Shown: one piece after another, positions 1 to 4,874 of the stretch
Numbering within the stretch: position 1 is the first letter of the stretch
Layout: each line of letters begins with the position of its first letter
Assembly (NCBI GenBank): GCA_013002265.1
Contig: JABDKK010000077.1
Span: 1-8,162 of the forward strand
DNA: 8,162 bases
Reading direction: 5' to 3'
Source: Candidatus Nitrosopumilus sp.
GTDB taxonomy: Archaea > Thermoproteota > Nitrososphaeria > Nitrososphaerales > Nitrosopumilaceae
Made by a program: the position numbers and the translations under genes
Notes under the pieces: model-generated
Seen by the model: only the letters and a program-made list of their open reading frames with translations
What the model was told of the DNA's origin: nothing
Databases searched by the model: none

Positions 1-51
1 CTAGAACCACGAGGGGTTGACTGGTTTAGAAGTTTTACAAATGCGTTTTGA
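1..51 (+). CDS. Possible 3' end of a gene cut by the left edge
   Basis: Frame 1 is open from the first base and stops with TGA at 49-51. The 16 residues read LEPRGVDWFRSFTNAF, which looks like a protein C-terminus (mixed charge plus aromatic residues). There is too little to identify a family and nothing downstream continues it. It could equally be a chance open stretch; only the sequence left of the window can decide. Confidence 0.2.
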   Translation, partial: LEPRGVDWFRSFTNAF

Positions 52-81
52 GGTGAAAAATGAAAACTAGATTTGTCATGG

Positions 82-113
82 CATGAATCATTGATCTAAA
101 CAAATGATTCATG
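82..113. repeat. 11-bp inverted repeat with 10-nt spacer
   Basis: CATGAATCATT at 82-92 is matched by its exact reverse complement AATGATTCATG at 103-113. A third copy of the core, ATGAATCATG, lies at 156-165. The right arm covers the ATG of the small ORF at 104. The arms suit a dimeric regulator or an RNA hairpin, but no TATA box sits at the usual distance, so the role is unknown. Confidence 0.5.
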
Positions 114-211
114 AATGTTATAAGCTAATTTTACCACAGTATGGTATGTCAGATGATGAATCATGGGAAGCATTATTGGGTTTGTCTTGGGCCATAATTG
201 ATGAAGAGTAG
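104..211 (+). CDS. Possible 35-aa small protein or gene remnant
   Basis: ATG at 104, stop TAG at 209-211. The product ends with an acidic, Trp-containing stretch (SDDESWEALLGLSW then AIIDEE), which looks more like coding sequence than random AT-rich DNA. A second ATG lies at 146. No TATA box or ribosome binding site is evident in front of either ATG, and the inverted repeat at 82-113 overlaps the first. I do not recognise a family. It may be a tiny gene or the tail of a decayed one. Confidence 0.25.
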   Translation: MIHECYKLILPQYGMSDDESWEALLGLSWAIIDEE

Positions 212-246
212 ATTCAAGAAAACTAGAATTTCTGCAATATTCTTAA

Positions 247-498
247 AATAATAAAAATCTACCAGAATGGTTTGTAACATACGGAATTATTCAGATAGAC
301 AATCAAATCGCCGAAGGTAATCTCTTGAGTTTTTCTTCTGCAGGATCTTTTTTGAATTTTTTCCCAATAATTTTTGACTGTCTAATTCACTGTATGTTCA
401 TGCTTCCAAGAGATAACCACTTCTATTTCAGGACAGAAAAAATGCTAAGAAATCGTCCATTGGTCTTAAATAGAAATTTTGTCAGGAAAAGTACCTAA
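247..498 (+). pseudogene. Open frame with a divergent IPxW-type motif, probable remnant
   Basis: The frame is open for 83 codons from 247 to the stop at 496-498 but has no ATG near its beginning. Its early part reads LPEWFVTYGIIQIDNQIAEG. This aligns without gaps to the thaumarchaeal module IPQWIKNNAKWWAEDKIADA seen at 2735-2794: shared P-x-W, then a small residue, then the polar-I-A-acidic end. The rest is Phe-rich and does not resemble the module. Positions 212-541 otherwise hold no gene I can support. I infer a decayed tail of a surface-type protein; chance similarity remains possible. Confidence 0.3.
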
Positions 499-526
499 CA
501 CTAGGGGGGTTTGGTGAGAAATCATC

Positions 527-543
527 AAATTTCCTTGAAATTT
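527..543 (-). terminator. Hairpin at the end of the 175-aa SHOCT gene
   Basis: AAATTTC (527-533) and GAAATTT (537-543) form a perfect 7-bp stem with a 3-nt loop, overlapping the stop codon at 542-544. The stem is AT-rich and no long T run follows on the minus strand, so it may stabilise the mRNA end rather than terminate transcription. Confidence 0.3.
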
Positions 544-1069
544 ATATCTTAGATAGAATTTTTTTCTTTTTTTCTTGGAATTCTTTTTTTGTGATGATTC
601 CAGCTTTTTGTAGTTCACTGAGTTTTTCTAATAAATCCAATTTTTTTTTGGCAGGAGATTTTATTTTTTTACCAGCCTTAATTCCGCTGTTTATTCCAGA
701 TTTTGTAGTCTTTTTTAATTTAGAACCAAAAGCACCACTTTTTTTGGCAATCTTTTCACTTACTACATATCCTTTCTCCATAGCATGACTGATAAATTCT
801 TCAGACTTTTTTTTTGTTACATCATCAACAAGTTTTTTACGTTTGGCCATATGGGCCAACTCTCGAGTTTTCTTTTTTGCTAAATTTGCTTGAAATTTCA
901 GATCTTGAATTATTTGAGTCTTGGTCTTTCTCTTGAATCGCCTGGTATATTCTTCAATAATCAATACGGGAAATGGGCTATACTCTACATCAAGATAATA
1001 TTTGATTATTGTATCATCGGGTAATTTTTGCAGGTATTCTTTAATGGATTTTTCGGATTTTATCTCCAT
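542..1069 (-). CDS. SHOCT-domain protein, 175 aa, Lys-rich
   Basis: The last 30 residues (LDLLEKLSELQKAGIITKKE and onward to KKKILSKI) match the SHOCT motif: a helix, a short turn with G-I-(I/L)-T-x-x-E-F, then a basic helix. SHOCT is a short C-terminal domain of unclear biochemical role, often thought to bind partners or direct oligomerisation. Residues 1-70 form a separate acidic-to-basic segment with YYLDVEYSPFPVLIIEEYTR as its centre; the middle is strongly basic. There is no signal peptide or membrane helix, so it is probably cytoplasmic, perhaps bound to nucleic acid or membrane surface. ATG at 1069 is supported by a TATA-like box 22-29 nt upstream, giving an almost leaderless mRNA. It shares VDDVTK and the SHOCT tail with the protein at 1297-1758, so the two look like diverged paralogues. 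Confidence 0.85.
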   Translation of the reverse strand: MEIKSEKSIKEYLQKLPDDTIIKYYLDVEYSPFPVLIIEEYTRRFKRKTKTQIIQDLKFQANLAKKKTRELAHMAKRKKLVDDVTKKKSEEFISHAMEKGYVVSEKIAKKSGAFGSKLKKTTKSGINSGIKAGKKIKSPAKKKLDLLEKLSELQKAGIITKKEFQEKKKKILSKI

Positions 1070-1090
1070 GTTCCATTGAAAGTATGTTGC

Positions 1091-1098
1091 TCATAAAA
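1091..1098 (-). promoter_or_regulatory. TATA-like box for the 175-aa SHOCT gene
   Basis: The minus strand reads TTTTATGA, centred about 26 nt before the ATG at 1069. That spacing predicts transcription starting at or next to the ATG, as in many archaeal genes. It lies in the 44-nt gap after the small membrane gene, so this gene could be transcribed alone as well as by read-through. Confidence 0.4.
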
Positions 1099-1113
1099 GG
1101 ATTAATCTACTTG

Positions 1114-1290
1114 CTATTTTCTTATTATTTTAAAATAAATCAGCAACCCTATTCCTGCTAGTCCTCCAATTACGATGACTAATCCTACTGACCACTCTTG
1201 TGAAAACCAATAATAATTACTGACAATCACTATCCCAACCAAAACAGAGATAATTAAGACCAGAATGGTTATAGTTAGATTTTTTGACAA
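1114..1290 (-). CDS. 58-aa protein with two membrane helices
   Basis: TTG at 1290 opens a 58-codon frame ending in TAG at 1114-1116. Residues 5-23 (LTITILVLIISVLVGIVIV) and 34-53 (SVGLVIVIGGLAGIGLLIYF) are clear hydrophobic helices, joined by an aromatic loop (SNYYWFSQEW) and closed by a basic end (KIIRK), so both ends are probably cytoplasmic. The start lies 6 nt after the stop of the 153-aa SHOCT gene and in the same frame: the DNA reads TAA, two codons, then TTG. No TATA box is at the right distance, so it is most likely expressed from the SHOCT mRNA. SHOCT domains often occur in membrane proteins, so this may be the membrane partner of its neighbour or its detached C-terminal half after a nonsense change. 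The start codon choice is a guess, as no ATG exists in the frame. Confidence 0.65.
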   Translation of the reverse strand: MSKNLTITILVLIISVLVGIVIVSNYYWFSQEWSVGLVIVIGGLAGIGLLIYFKIIRK

Positions 1291-1296
1291 GTTTTT

Positions 1297-1758
1297 TTAT
1301 ATCCTATCCAAGATTTTTTTCTTTTGTTGTACGAATTCATCATCAGTTAAAATTCCAAGTTCTTTTAATTTTGCCAATCGTTCCAAGATATCCAGACTGG
1401 CAGAGCCGTACTGGGATCCAAGTTTAATCCTGCCCACAAATAATTCAAAGAAATTAAAGAATCCACGGCTGATTTTTTTGTAAAGTTTAGGACTCTTCTT
1501 TTTTAACGACGTTTTTGAATCCAGGCTCTTTTCCTTTATTTTCAAAGAGTTGTCTTTAATTGATTTCCAGTAAGGTCTTGATTTTATGAAATTCGTTCCA
1601 GCTGAAGTTGCTTCAGTTATTTTATCCAGAGAATCTTTACCTAGTTGTTTTCCGATTTCTAAAGTTTGATCATAATTTTTGGTTACGTCATCAATAATTT
1701 TATTTTGTTTTTTCTTGATATTGTTTGGAAACTCTGATTCTTTATCATTATTTTGCAT
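1297..1758 (-). CDS. SHOCT-domain protein, 153 aa
   Basis: The C-terminus (LDILERLAKLKELGILTDDE, then F and a basic end KKKILDRI) is a textbook SHOCT motif. Residues 20-60 are helical and polar and include IIDDVTK, also present as LVDDVTK in the 175-aa protein. An aromatic amphipathic stretch (RGFFNFFELFVGR) precedes the SHOCT part and could lie on a membrane, although it is too polar for a spanning helix. ATG at 1758 is the only good start. It is the first gene of a minus-strand set of three: the two-helix membrane protein follows after 6 nt and the second SHOCT protein after a further 44 nt. The molecular role is unknown; an adaptor to the neighbouring membrane protein is an inference from gene order. 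Confidence 0.85.
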   Translation of the reverse strand: MQNNDKESEFPNNIKKKQNKIIDDVTKNYDQTLEIGKQLGKDSLDKITEATSAGTNFIKSRPYWKSIKDNSLKIKEKSLDSKTSLKKKSPKLYKKISRGFFNFFELFVGRIKLGSQYGSASLDILERLAKLKELGILTDDEFVQQKKKILDRI

Positions 1759-1790
1759 TTACAGACTCACACCTAAAGGATCTACATCCA

Positions 1791-1799
1791 TTTTAAGAT
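1791..1799 (-). promoter_or_regulatory. Possible TATA box for the SHOCT set
   Basis: The minus strand reads ATCTTAAAA centred about 37 nt before the ATG at 1758, predicting a leader of about 10 nt. This is a weak match, but it is the only AT-rich box at a suitable distance. Confidence 0.3.
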
Positions 1800-1900
1800 A
1801 TCAGATATGGGATAAACAGGGATGTTTTCTCCAACTATTTTTCAATATTTTAGTTACTATTATTCAAAAATTTAGCACTAGGTTAATTTCAAATTAGAAA

Positions 1901-1908
1901 TTAAATAC
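1901..1908 (+). promoter_or_regulatory. Possible TATA box for the Cys-rich small gene
   Basis: TTAAATAC is centred about 26 nt before the TTG at 1930 (23 nt before the alternative GTG at 1927), the spacing expected for a leaderless archaeal transcript. The surrounding sequence is AT-rich, so the match has limited weight. Confidence 0.35.
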
Positions 1909-1929
1909 AATTAAACACAAAATCTTGTG

Positions 1930-2088
1930 TTGGATTTTGCAGATAGCACATATGAAAAGTTGGAAAAGGATTGGAGTCAAAGCAATTATCGTAAAATCCC
2001 TAATGTGTCAAAATTGAGTTTTAACTGCATGTTAGATAGATGCAACAAATGTAACGAAACAAAGTGTCAATGCGGTTGTCATAGTTAG
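1930..2088 (+). CDS. 52-aa Cys-rich putative metal-binding protein
   Basis: The frame opens after a stop at 1912-1914 and ends with TAG at 2086-2088. The start is TTG at 1930 or GTG at 1927; there is no ATG until residue 34. The N-terminal half is polar and charged (FADSTYEKLEKDWSQSNYRK). The last 20 residues hold six Cys and one His, CMLDRCNKCNETKCQCGCHS, spaced C-x4-C-x2-C-x4-C-x-C-x-C-H. Such density is far above chance in AT-rich DNA and suggests a zinc or iron-sulfur site, or a metallothionein-like tail. There is no signal peptide, so it is probably cytoplasmic. It stands alone between diverging neighbours. I do not recognise a named family; a zinc-ribbon-like regulator is possible but unproven. 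Confidence 0.6.
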   Translation: MDFADSTYEKLEKDWSQSNYRKIPNVSKLSFNCMLDRCNKCNETKCQCGCHS

Positions 2089-2090
2089 AG

Positions 2091-2107
2091 AAGCGATTCA
2101 GTCGCTT
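2091..2107 (+). terminator. Hairpin just after the Cys-rich gene
   Basis: AAGCGA (2091-2096) pairs with TCGCTT (2102-2107) around the loop TTCAG, starting 2 nt after the stop codon. Only a short T run follows, so its strength as a terminator is doubtful. Confidence 0.3.
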
Positions 2108-2224
2108 TCCAAAATAATCCTCATTGTTTATGATTCTTGTTTCAAAAATTGGTTAGGCATCCTCTAATGCAGTATTCTGAAGAGTGTTGGGCTAGGTGAA
2201 ACTCAATTTCCATCTATTCACATG

Positions 2225-2232
2225 TTTATAAT
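2225..2232 (+). promoter_or_regulatory. TATA box ahead of the broken gene
   Basis: TTTATAAT is centred about 31 nt before the ATG at 2259, giving a predicted leader of only a few nucleotides. The promoter looks intact even though the gene behind it is frameshifted. Confidence 0.5.
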
Positions 2233-2258
2233 TTGGCAGAACAAACAAAATTTAACAC

Positions 2259-2926
2259 ATGACAATTTATGATTGCTCTGATAACGGAGTTTATGTTTGG
2301 AGAGATACAGGCAGGGGCGGCTGCCCTGTCGGATATGACAATATAGAAGAACTTGTGTCTTTTACAAAAACAAAAAAGATTAAACGAATTTTATACGATA
2401 ACTGTGGAACTGGCAAGTTAAGGGGTCAATCCTCTTTGGATATTGGTACTTGTCGTCAACCTGATGAGTTTTTATCCAAATTGATTTCGTCTGCTCACGC
2501 TGAGGAGATTCTAGTTGAGGTACTTTATACAGACAATGCAAGGTGTAGTGATGTACTGACATACCACGCAAAAAAACCTGCAGACAAGTTTGATGCCTTT
2601 AGGATTAATTATAAGGGCCATGGAACCTTGGCGAACCAACATATGAAAAGAGACATGAGCCTTCTTCTCAAGGCGATATCGAATACTTTGCTTCCGTTAA
2701 GGGGAAGCTTCATAACGACTCAAAACCTCCTGAGATACCACAGTGGATAAAGAATAATGCCAAATGGTGGGCAGAAGATAAAATCGCCGATGCCGAATTT
2801 GTTAGAGGAATCCAATGGCTTGTAAAAAATGGCAGTGCCAATCATCTATTTCATAATGCTGCAATTTCAAAGATAACCAAATCATTTTCCAACAGACAAA
2901 CTTTCATACTAACACAAGTTCTATAA
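2259..2926 (+). pseudogene. Frameshifted gene: Cys-containing beta/alpha domain plus IPxWIKNNAxWW module
   Basis: Frame 0 runs from ATG 2259 and would stop at 2750, but its last third reads as nonsense. From about 2618 the +2 frame makes sense: GPWNLGEPTYEKRHEPSSQG, then DIEYFASVKGKL, then IPQWIKNNAKWWAEDKI and FVRGIQWLVKNG, ending at TAA 2924-2926. Adding one C in GGGCC at 2615-2619 joins INYKG to PWNLGEP and gives about 222 aa. The first part alternates strands and helices (GVYVW, IKRILYDNC, ILVEVLYTDN, FDAFRINY) like half of a TIM-type barrel, with Cys at residues 6, 22, 49, 64 and 96. It has no signal peptide, although IPxWIKNNAxWW proteins of Nitrososphaerota are usually exported, so the 5' end may also be lost. 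The barrel half stops early and runs straight into the module, suggesting an internal deletion as well. A sequencing error at the C run is the main alternative. Confidence 0.7.
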
Positions 2927-2944
2927 TGTTTCTAGGCATGATAG

Positions 2945-3000
2945 GTGCTTTCCCTTTTTATCGATAGGAAATAAGCACGCAGCACATCCCTTTTGTGCGT
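2945..3000 (+). terminator. Two tandem hairpins after the broken gene
   Basis: GTGCTT (2945-2950) pairs with AAGCAC (2973-2978), and inner TCC/GGA can extend the stem. A second hairpin follows: GCACA (2982-2986), loop TCCCTTT, TGTGC (2994-2998). ACGCA (2977-2981) could instead pair with TGCGT (2996-3000), so the two structures compete. They may end transcription from 2259, or form the leader of the AbiV-like gene; the sequence does not decide. Confidence 0.3.
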
Positions 3001-3078
3001 AAAAAATTTGTATTAACCCAGATTATGGCCAGGATTGTTTGTTGGAAAGTTGTTAAAAAGCAATAGCGTCTCAGCTCA

Positions 3079-3591
3079 TTGTTGTCAAAATCAGAAAATT
3101 ATGAACTTTCAGATTCACAAATCAAAGGAGGGCTAAAGAAAGCCCTTCTAGGCTCTATTGAACTGGCTGGATATGCAAAGGATATTCTTGAACGGAATGG
3201 GAATGCATCATTATCATTTGGATTGTATTTCTTTGCCATTGAAGAATATGGAAAATATGAGATTCTTAGAGAATGCCTCTTAGACTCTGTTAAAAGACAT
3301 TTGGTTTCTAAGGATGTTTTTGATACAAAAAAGTCCAAAGTTAATTTTAAGAAGGCATTGAATGCATTGCCTAAAGAGATACATGAAAAACTTCCTATTA
3401 GATTATCCTCAGATTCACAATCAGAAATGGACTGTTTCTACCTGAATTGGGATCACGAAAATGAGAAATGGAAAGTTCCTCCCAAAATTGATTCGTCTCA
3501 ATTATTAGAGTCAATAACTGCTTTTGAAAGACACGCTTCTATGAAATTGGATACAGAATATGACAGTCAAAGTTCAGTAAAACCACTATAA
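3079..3591 (+). CDS. AbiV-like HEPN protein
   Basis: Residues 14-70 match the AbiV family (HEPN superfamily): an opening helix (QIKGGLKKALLGSIELAGYA), then ASLSFGLYFFAIEEYGKYEI with the characteristic A-x-E-E-x-G-K. The rest is helical and polar. AbiV was described in Lactococcus as an abortive-infection protein that blocks phage multiplication; many archaeal and bacterial relatives are uncharacterised. The classical HEPN RNase motif R-x4-6-H is not clearly present, so RNase activity cannot be assumed. The length, 170 aa, is within the usual range. There is no ATG: an in-frame stop at 3064-3066 leaves TTG at 3079 or 3082 as the only starts. No clear TATA box lies in front. The next gene, ParB-like, follows on the same strand after 181 nt with its own TATA box, so an operon is not required. 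The cellular role could be defence or a host HEPN function. Confidence 0.75.
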   Translation: MLSKSENYELSDSQIKGGLKKALLGSIELAGYAKDILERNGNASLSFGLYFFAIEEYGKYEILRECLLDSVKRHLVSKDVFDTKKSKVNFKKALNALPKEIHEKLPIRLSSDSQSEMDCFYLNWDHENEKWKVPPKIDSSQLLESITAFERHASMKLDTEYDSQSSVKPL

Positions 3592-3753
3592 GATAAAATT
3601 CCTAAAAAGATATGGTCTACCATCTTGGTGAAAAATTCAAAAGTTATTCTCAAAGACAGCACTATCTTTTCTCTGAACCAACACAGGAAATGTGGGTTTG
3701 CTAAAAACTTGCCCAATTTTCTATCTTAAGGAAGATCAGAATTGTAAGTTCTG

Positions 3754-3761
3754 TATAAAAA
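3754..3761 (+). promoter_or_regulatory. TATA box near the ParB-like gene
   Basis: TATAAAAA is the best TATA match in the 181-nt gap. It predicts a transcript starting near 3783, which is downstream of the TTG at 3773. If this box is used, translation must begin at a later codon of the ParB-like gene. Confidence 0.45.
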
Positions 3762-3772
3762 CATGAAATGCA

Positions 3773-4657
3773 TTGTCTCTTAATTGTATTTCTGATCTTA
3801 AAATTCAAGAGTCTTTGAAAAAATTTTTATGCGAATATAGTTTCACAAAACCATTGAAGCAGTCTTTGGTTTTCCATAAAGTTGAAACTGTGCCCATATC
3901 CAAAGTACATGTTTGGGATGAAGTCGAAGCTAGAAAACTAAATTTAGAAGGAATCAAAGAATTGGCAAGCAGTATCAAGAATGAAGGACTGCAGAATCCC
4001 CCAGTAGTTCAAAAAACTAAAGATGGAAAATACAAGTTGATTGCAGGACAGAGGAGATTGGAGGCACTAAAAAGAATAGGAAGCAAAAACATTCCCGTAC
4101 TAGTCGTAAAACATCCTTATGATGATGAAAATGCTAAAGCGGTATCGATAATTGAAAATTTGCACAGAAAGCAGATGAATTCCAGTGAAATGGCCGAGGC
4201 ATGTGATTTTTTGGTAAAATCAATGAAATCAAGCAAAAAGGCAGCTACTGCTCTTGGAATCAGCCAGCAGACACTTCGAAGTTATTCAGGATTTAACAGT
4301 GTTCCTGAAAAACTACAACAGCTGGTTCCCAAAGTGATATCCAGAAACGAAGCATTACAGCTATACAAAATAGTCCCCAAAGTAGACGATGCAGTAGAAA
4401 TCGCAAATAGAATTAGAAGGTATTCACCCCCAGCAAAAAAGAGGTACTTTGAGGCATTGGCATTAGATCCAACTGCTCCGCATGCCACAATAAGAAGAAT
4501 GGCAAATCATTTTAAAGAAAAGCAGAATATTCGCATAAAACTTACAAAACAACAATCCAAGTTTTTCTCCAAAGCCGCAACAGAGAGTTCAACTGAACCA
4601 AATGAGCTGGCAACAAAAATTATCTCGCAGTGGCTATCCAGAAAAGGATACAAATAA
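3773..4657 (+). CDS. ParB/Spo0J-family DNA-binding protein
   Basis: Residues 40-135 form the ParB N-terminal domain: VPISKVHVWDEVEARKL, then LASSIKNEGLQNPPVV, the C-box GQRRLEALKRIG at 92-103 (GERR in typical ParB, the CTP-binding arm) and ENLHRKQMN at 128-136. Residues 139-175 give the helix-turn-helix (KKAATALGISQQTLRSYSGF), and the last 45 residues form a basic C-terminal domain ending LATKIISQWLSRKGYK, probably for dimerisation. ParB proteins bind centromere-like sites and slide as CTP-dependent clamps in chromosome or plasmid partition. No ParA ATPase and no parS-like palindrome is seen nearby; many Nitrosopumilus-type genomes carry several orphan ParB-like proteins that may serve as regulators. 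The start is uncertain: TTG 3773 lies ahead of the start site predicted by the TATA box. Other in-frame starts are TTG 3815, 3854 and 3866 and GTG 3890; the last would begin exactly at the ParB domain. Confidence 0.9.
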   Translation: MSLNCISDLKIQESLKKFLCEYSFTKPLKQSLVFHKVETVPISKVHVWDEVEARKLNLEGIKELASSIKNEGLQNPPVVQKTKDGKYKLIAGQRRLEALKRIGSKNIPVLVVKHPYDDENAKAVSIIENLHRKQMNSSEMAEACDFLVKSMKSSKKAATALGISQQTLRSYSGFNSVPEKLQQLVPKVISRNEALQLYKIVPKVDDAVEIANRIRRYSPPAKKRYFEALALDPTAPHATIRRMANHFKEKQNIRIKLTKQQSKFFSKAATESSTEPNELATKIISQWLSRKGYK

Positions 4658-4663
4658 TTTTTT
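4658..4663 (+). terminator. T6 run directly after the ParB-like stop
   Basis: Six T follow the TAA stop at once. Archaeal RNA polymerase can terminate at such T runs without a hairpin, and a converging gene lies ahead, so termination here is plausible. Confidence 0.3.
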
Positions 4664-4847
4664 ATCTAAATGCCAACAGAGTACGTAATCTTACAGGATT
4701 GTGAAAAGTATTGTGTTGTGAAATTTGATATTTTGTGAGGTGAACCCACACAGTGTCATCTGTTCCAGGAAGAGCCCTTTGATTGACATTATATCTGCAG
4801 TAAAGGCAGCATCGTATTGGGGGTTGAAATTTACTTGTGATTAACAC
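4662..4847 (-). CDS. Possible 61-aa CxxC/His small protein
   Basis: GTG at 4847 opens 61 codons to TAA at 4662-4664. The product contains RCCLYCRYNVNQRALPG, then DDTVWVHLTKYQ and QHNTFHNPVR. Cys14 and Cys17 form a CxxC, and His36, His45 and His49 follow, which would suit a zinc site, though the spacing is not that of a classical C2H2 finger. A TATA box on the same strand is centred 24 nt before the GTG, so the transcript would be leaderless. The stretch lies between two converging genes and its TATA box overlaps the 3' end of the coiled-coil gene. The amino-acid composition looks coding. I do not recognise the family; a fragment of a longer zinc-binding protein is the main alternative. Confidence 0.45.
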   Translation of the reverse strand: MLITSKFQPPIRCCLYCRYNVNQRALPGTDDTVWVHLTKYQISQHNTFHNPVRLRTLLAFR

Positions 4848-4866
4848 AGTATTTCAAATCAGAATT

Positions 4867-4874
4867 GTTATAAA
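4867..4874 (-). promoter_or_regulatory. TATA box for the 61-aa ORF
   Basis: The minus strand reads TTTATAAC, ending next to the stop codon of the coiled-coil gene (4875-4877) and centred 24 nt ahead of the GTG at 4847. Box and spacing match the archaeal leaderless pattern. Confidence 0.4.

Noticed and set aside
2380..2571. Minus-strand 63-aa ORF within the broken gene
   Set aside because: The opposite strand has a clearly protein-like sequence with a TATA box; this frame has no start support and no motif.
3592..3729. Frame open for 45 codons after the AbiV-like stop and in the same frame
   Set aside because: Unlike the SHOCT case, the predicted residues show no domain or membrane pattern, and the AbiV-like protein already has a normal length. 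Chance is likely in a short stretch.
3773..4657. A complete ParAB-parS partition locus
   Set aside because: No ParA ATPase and no repeated centromere-like palindrome is present in the window.
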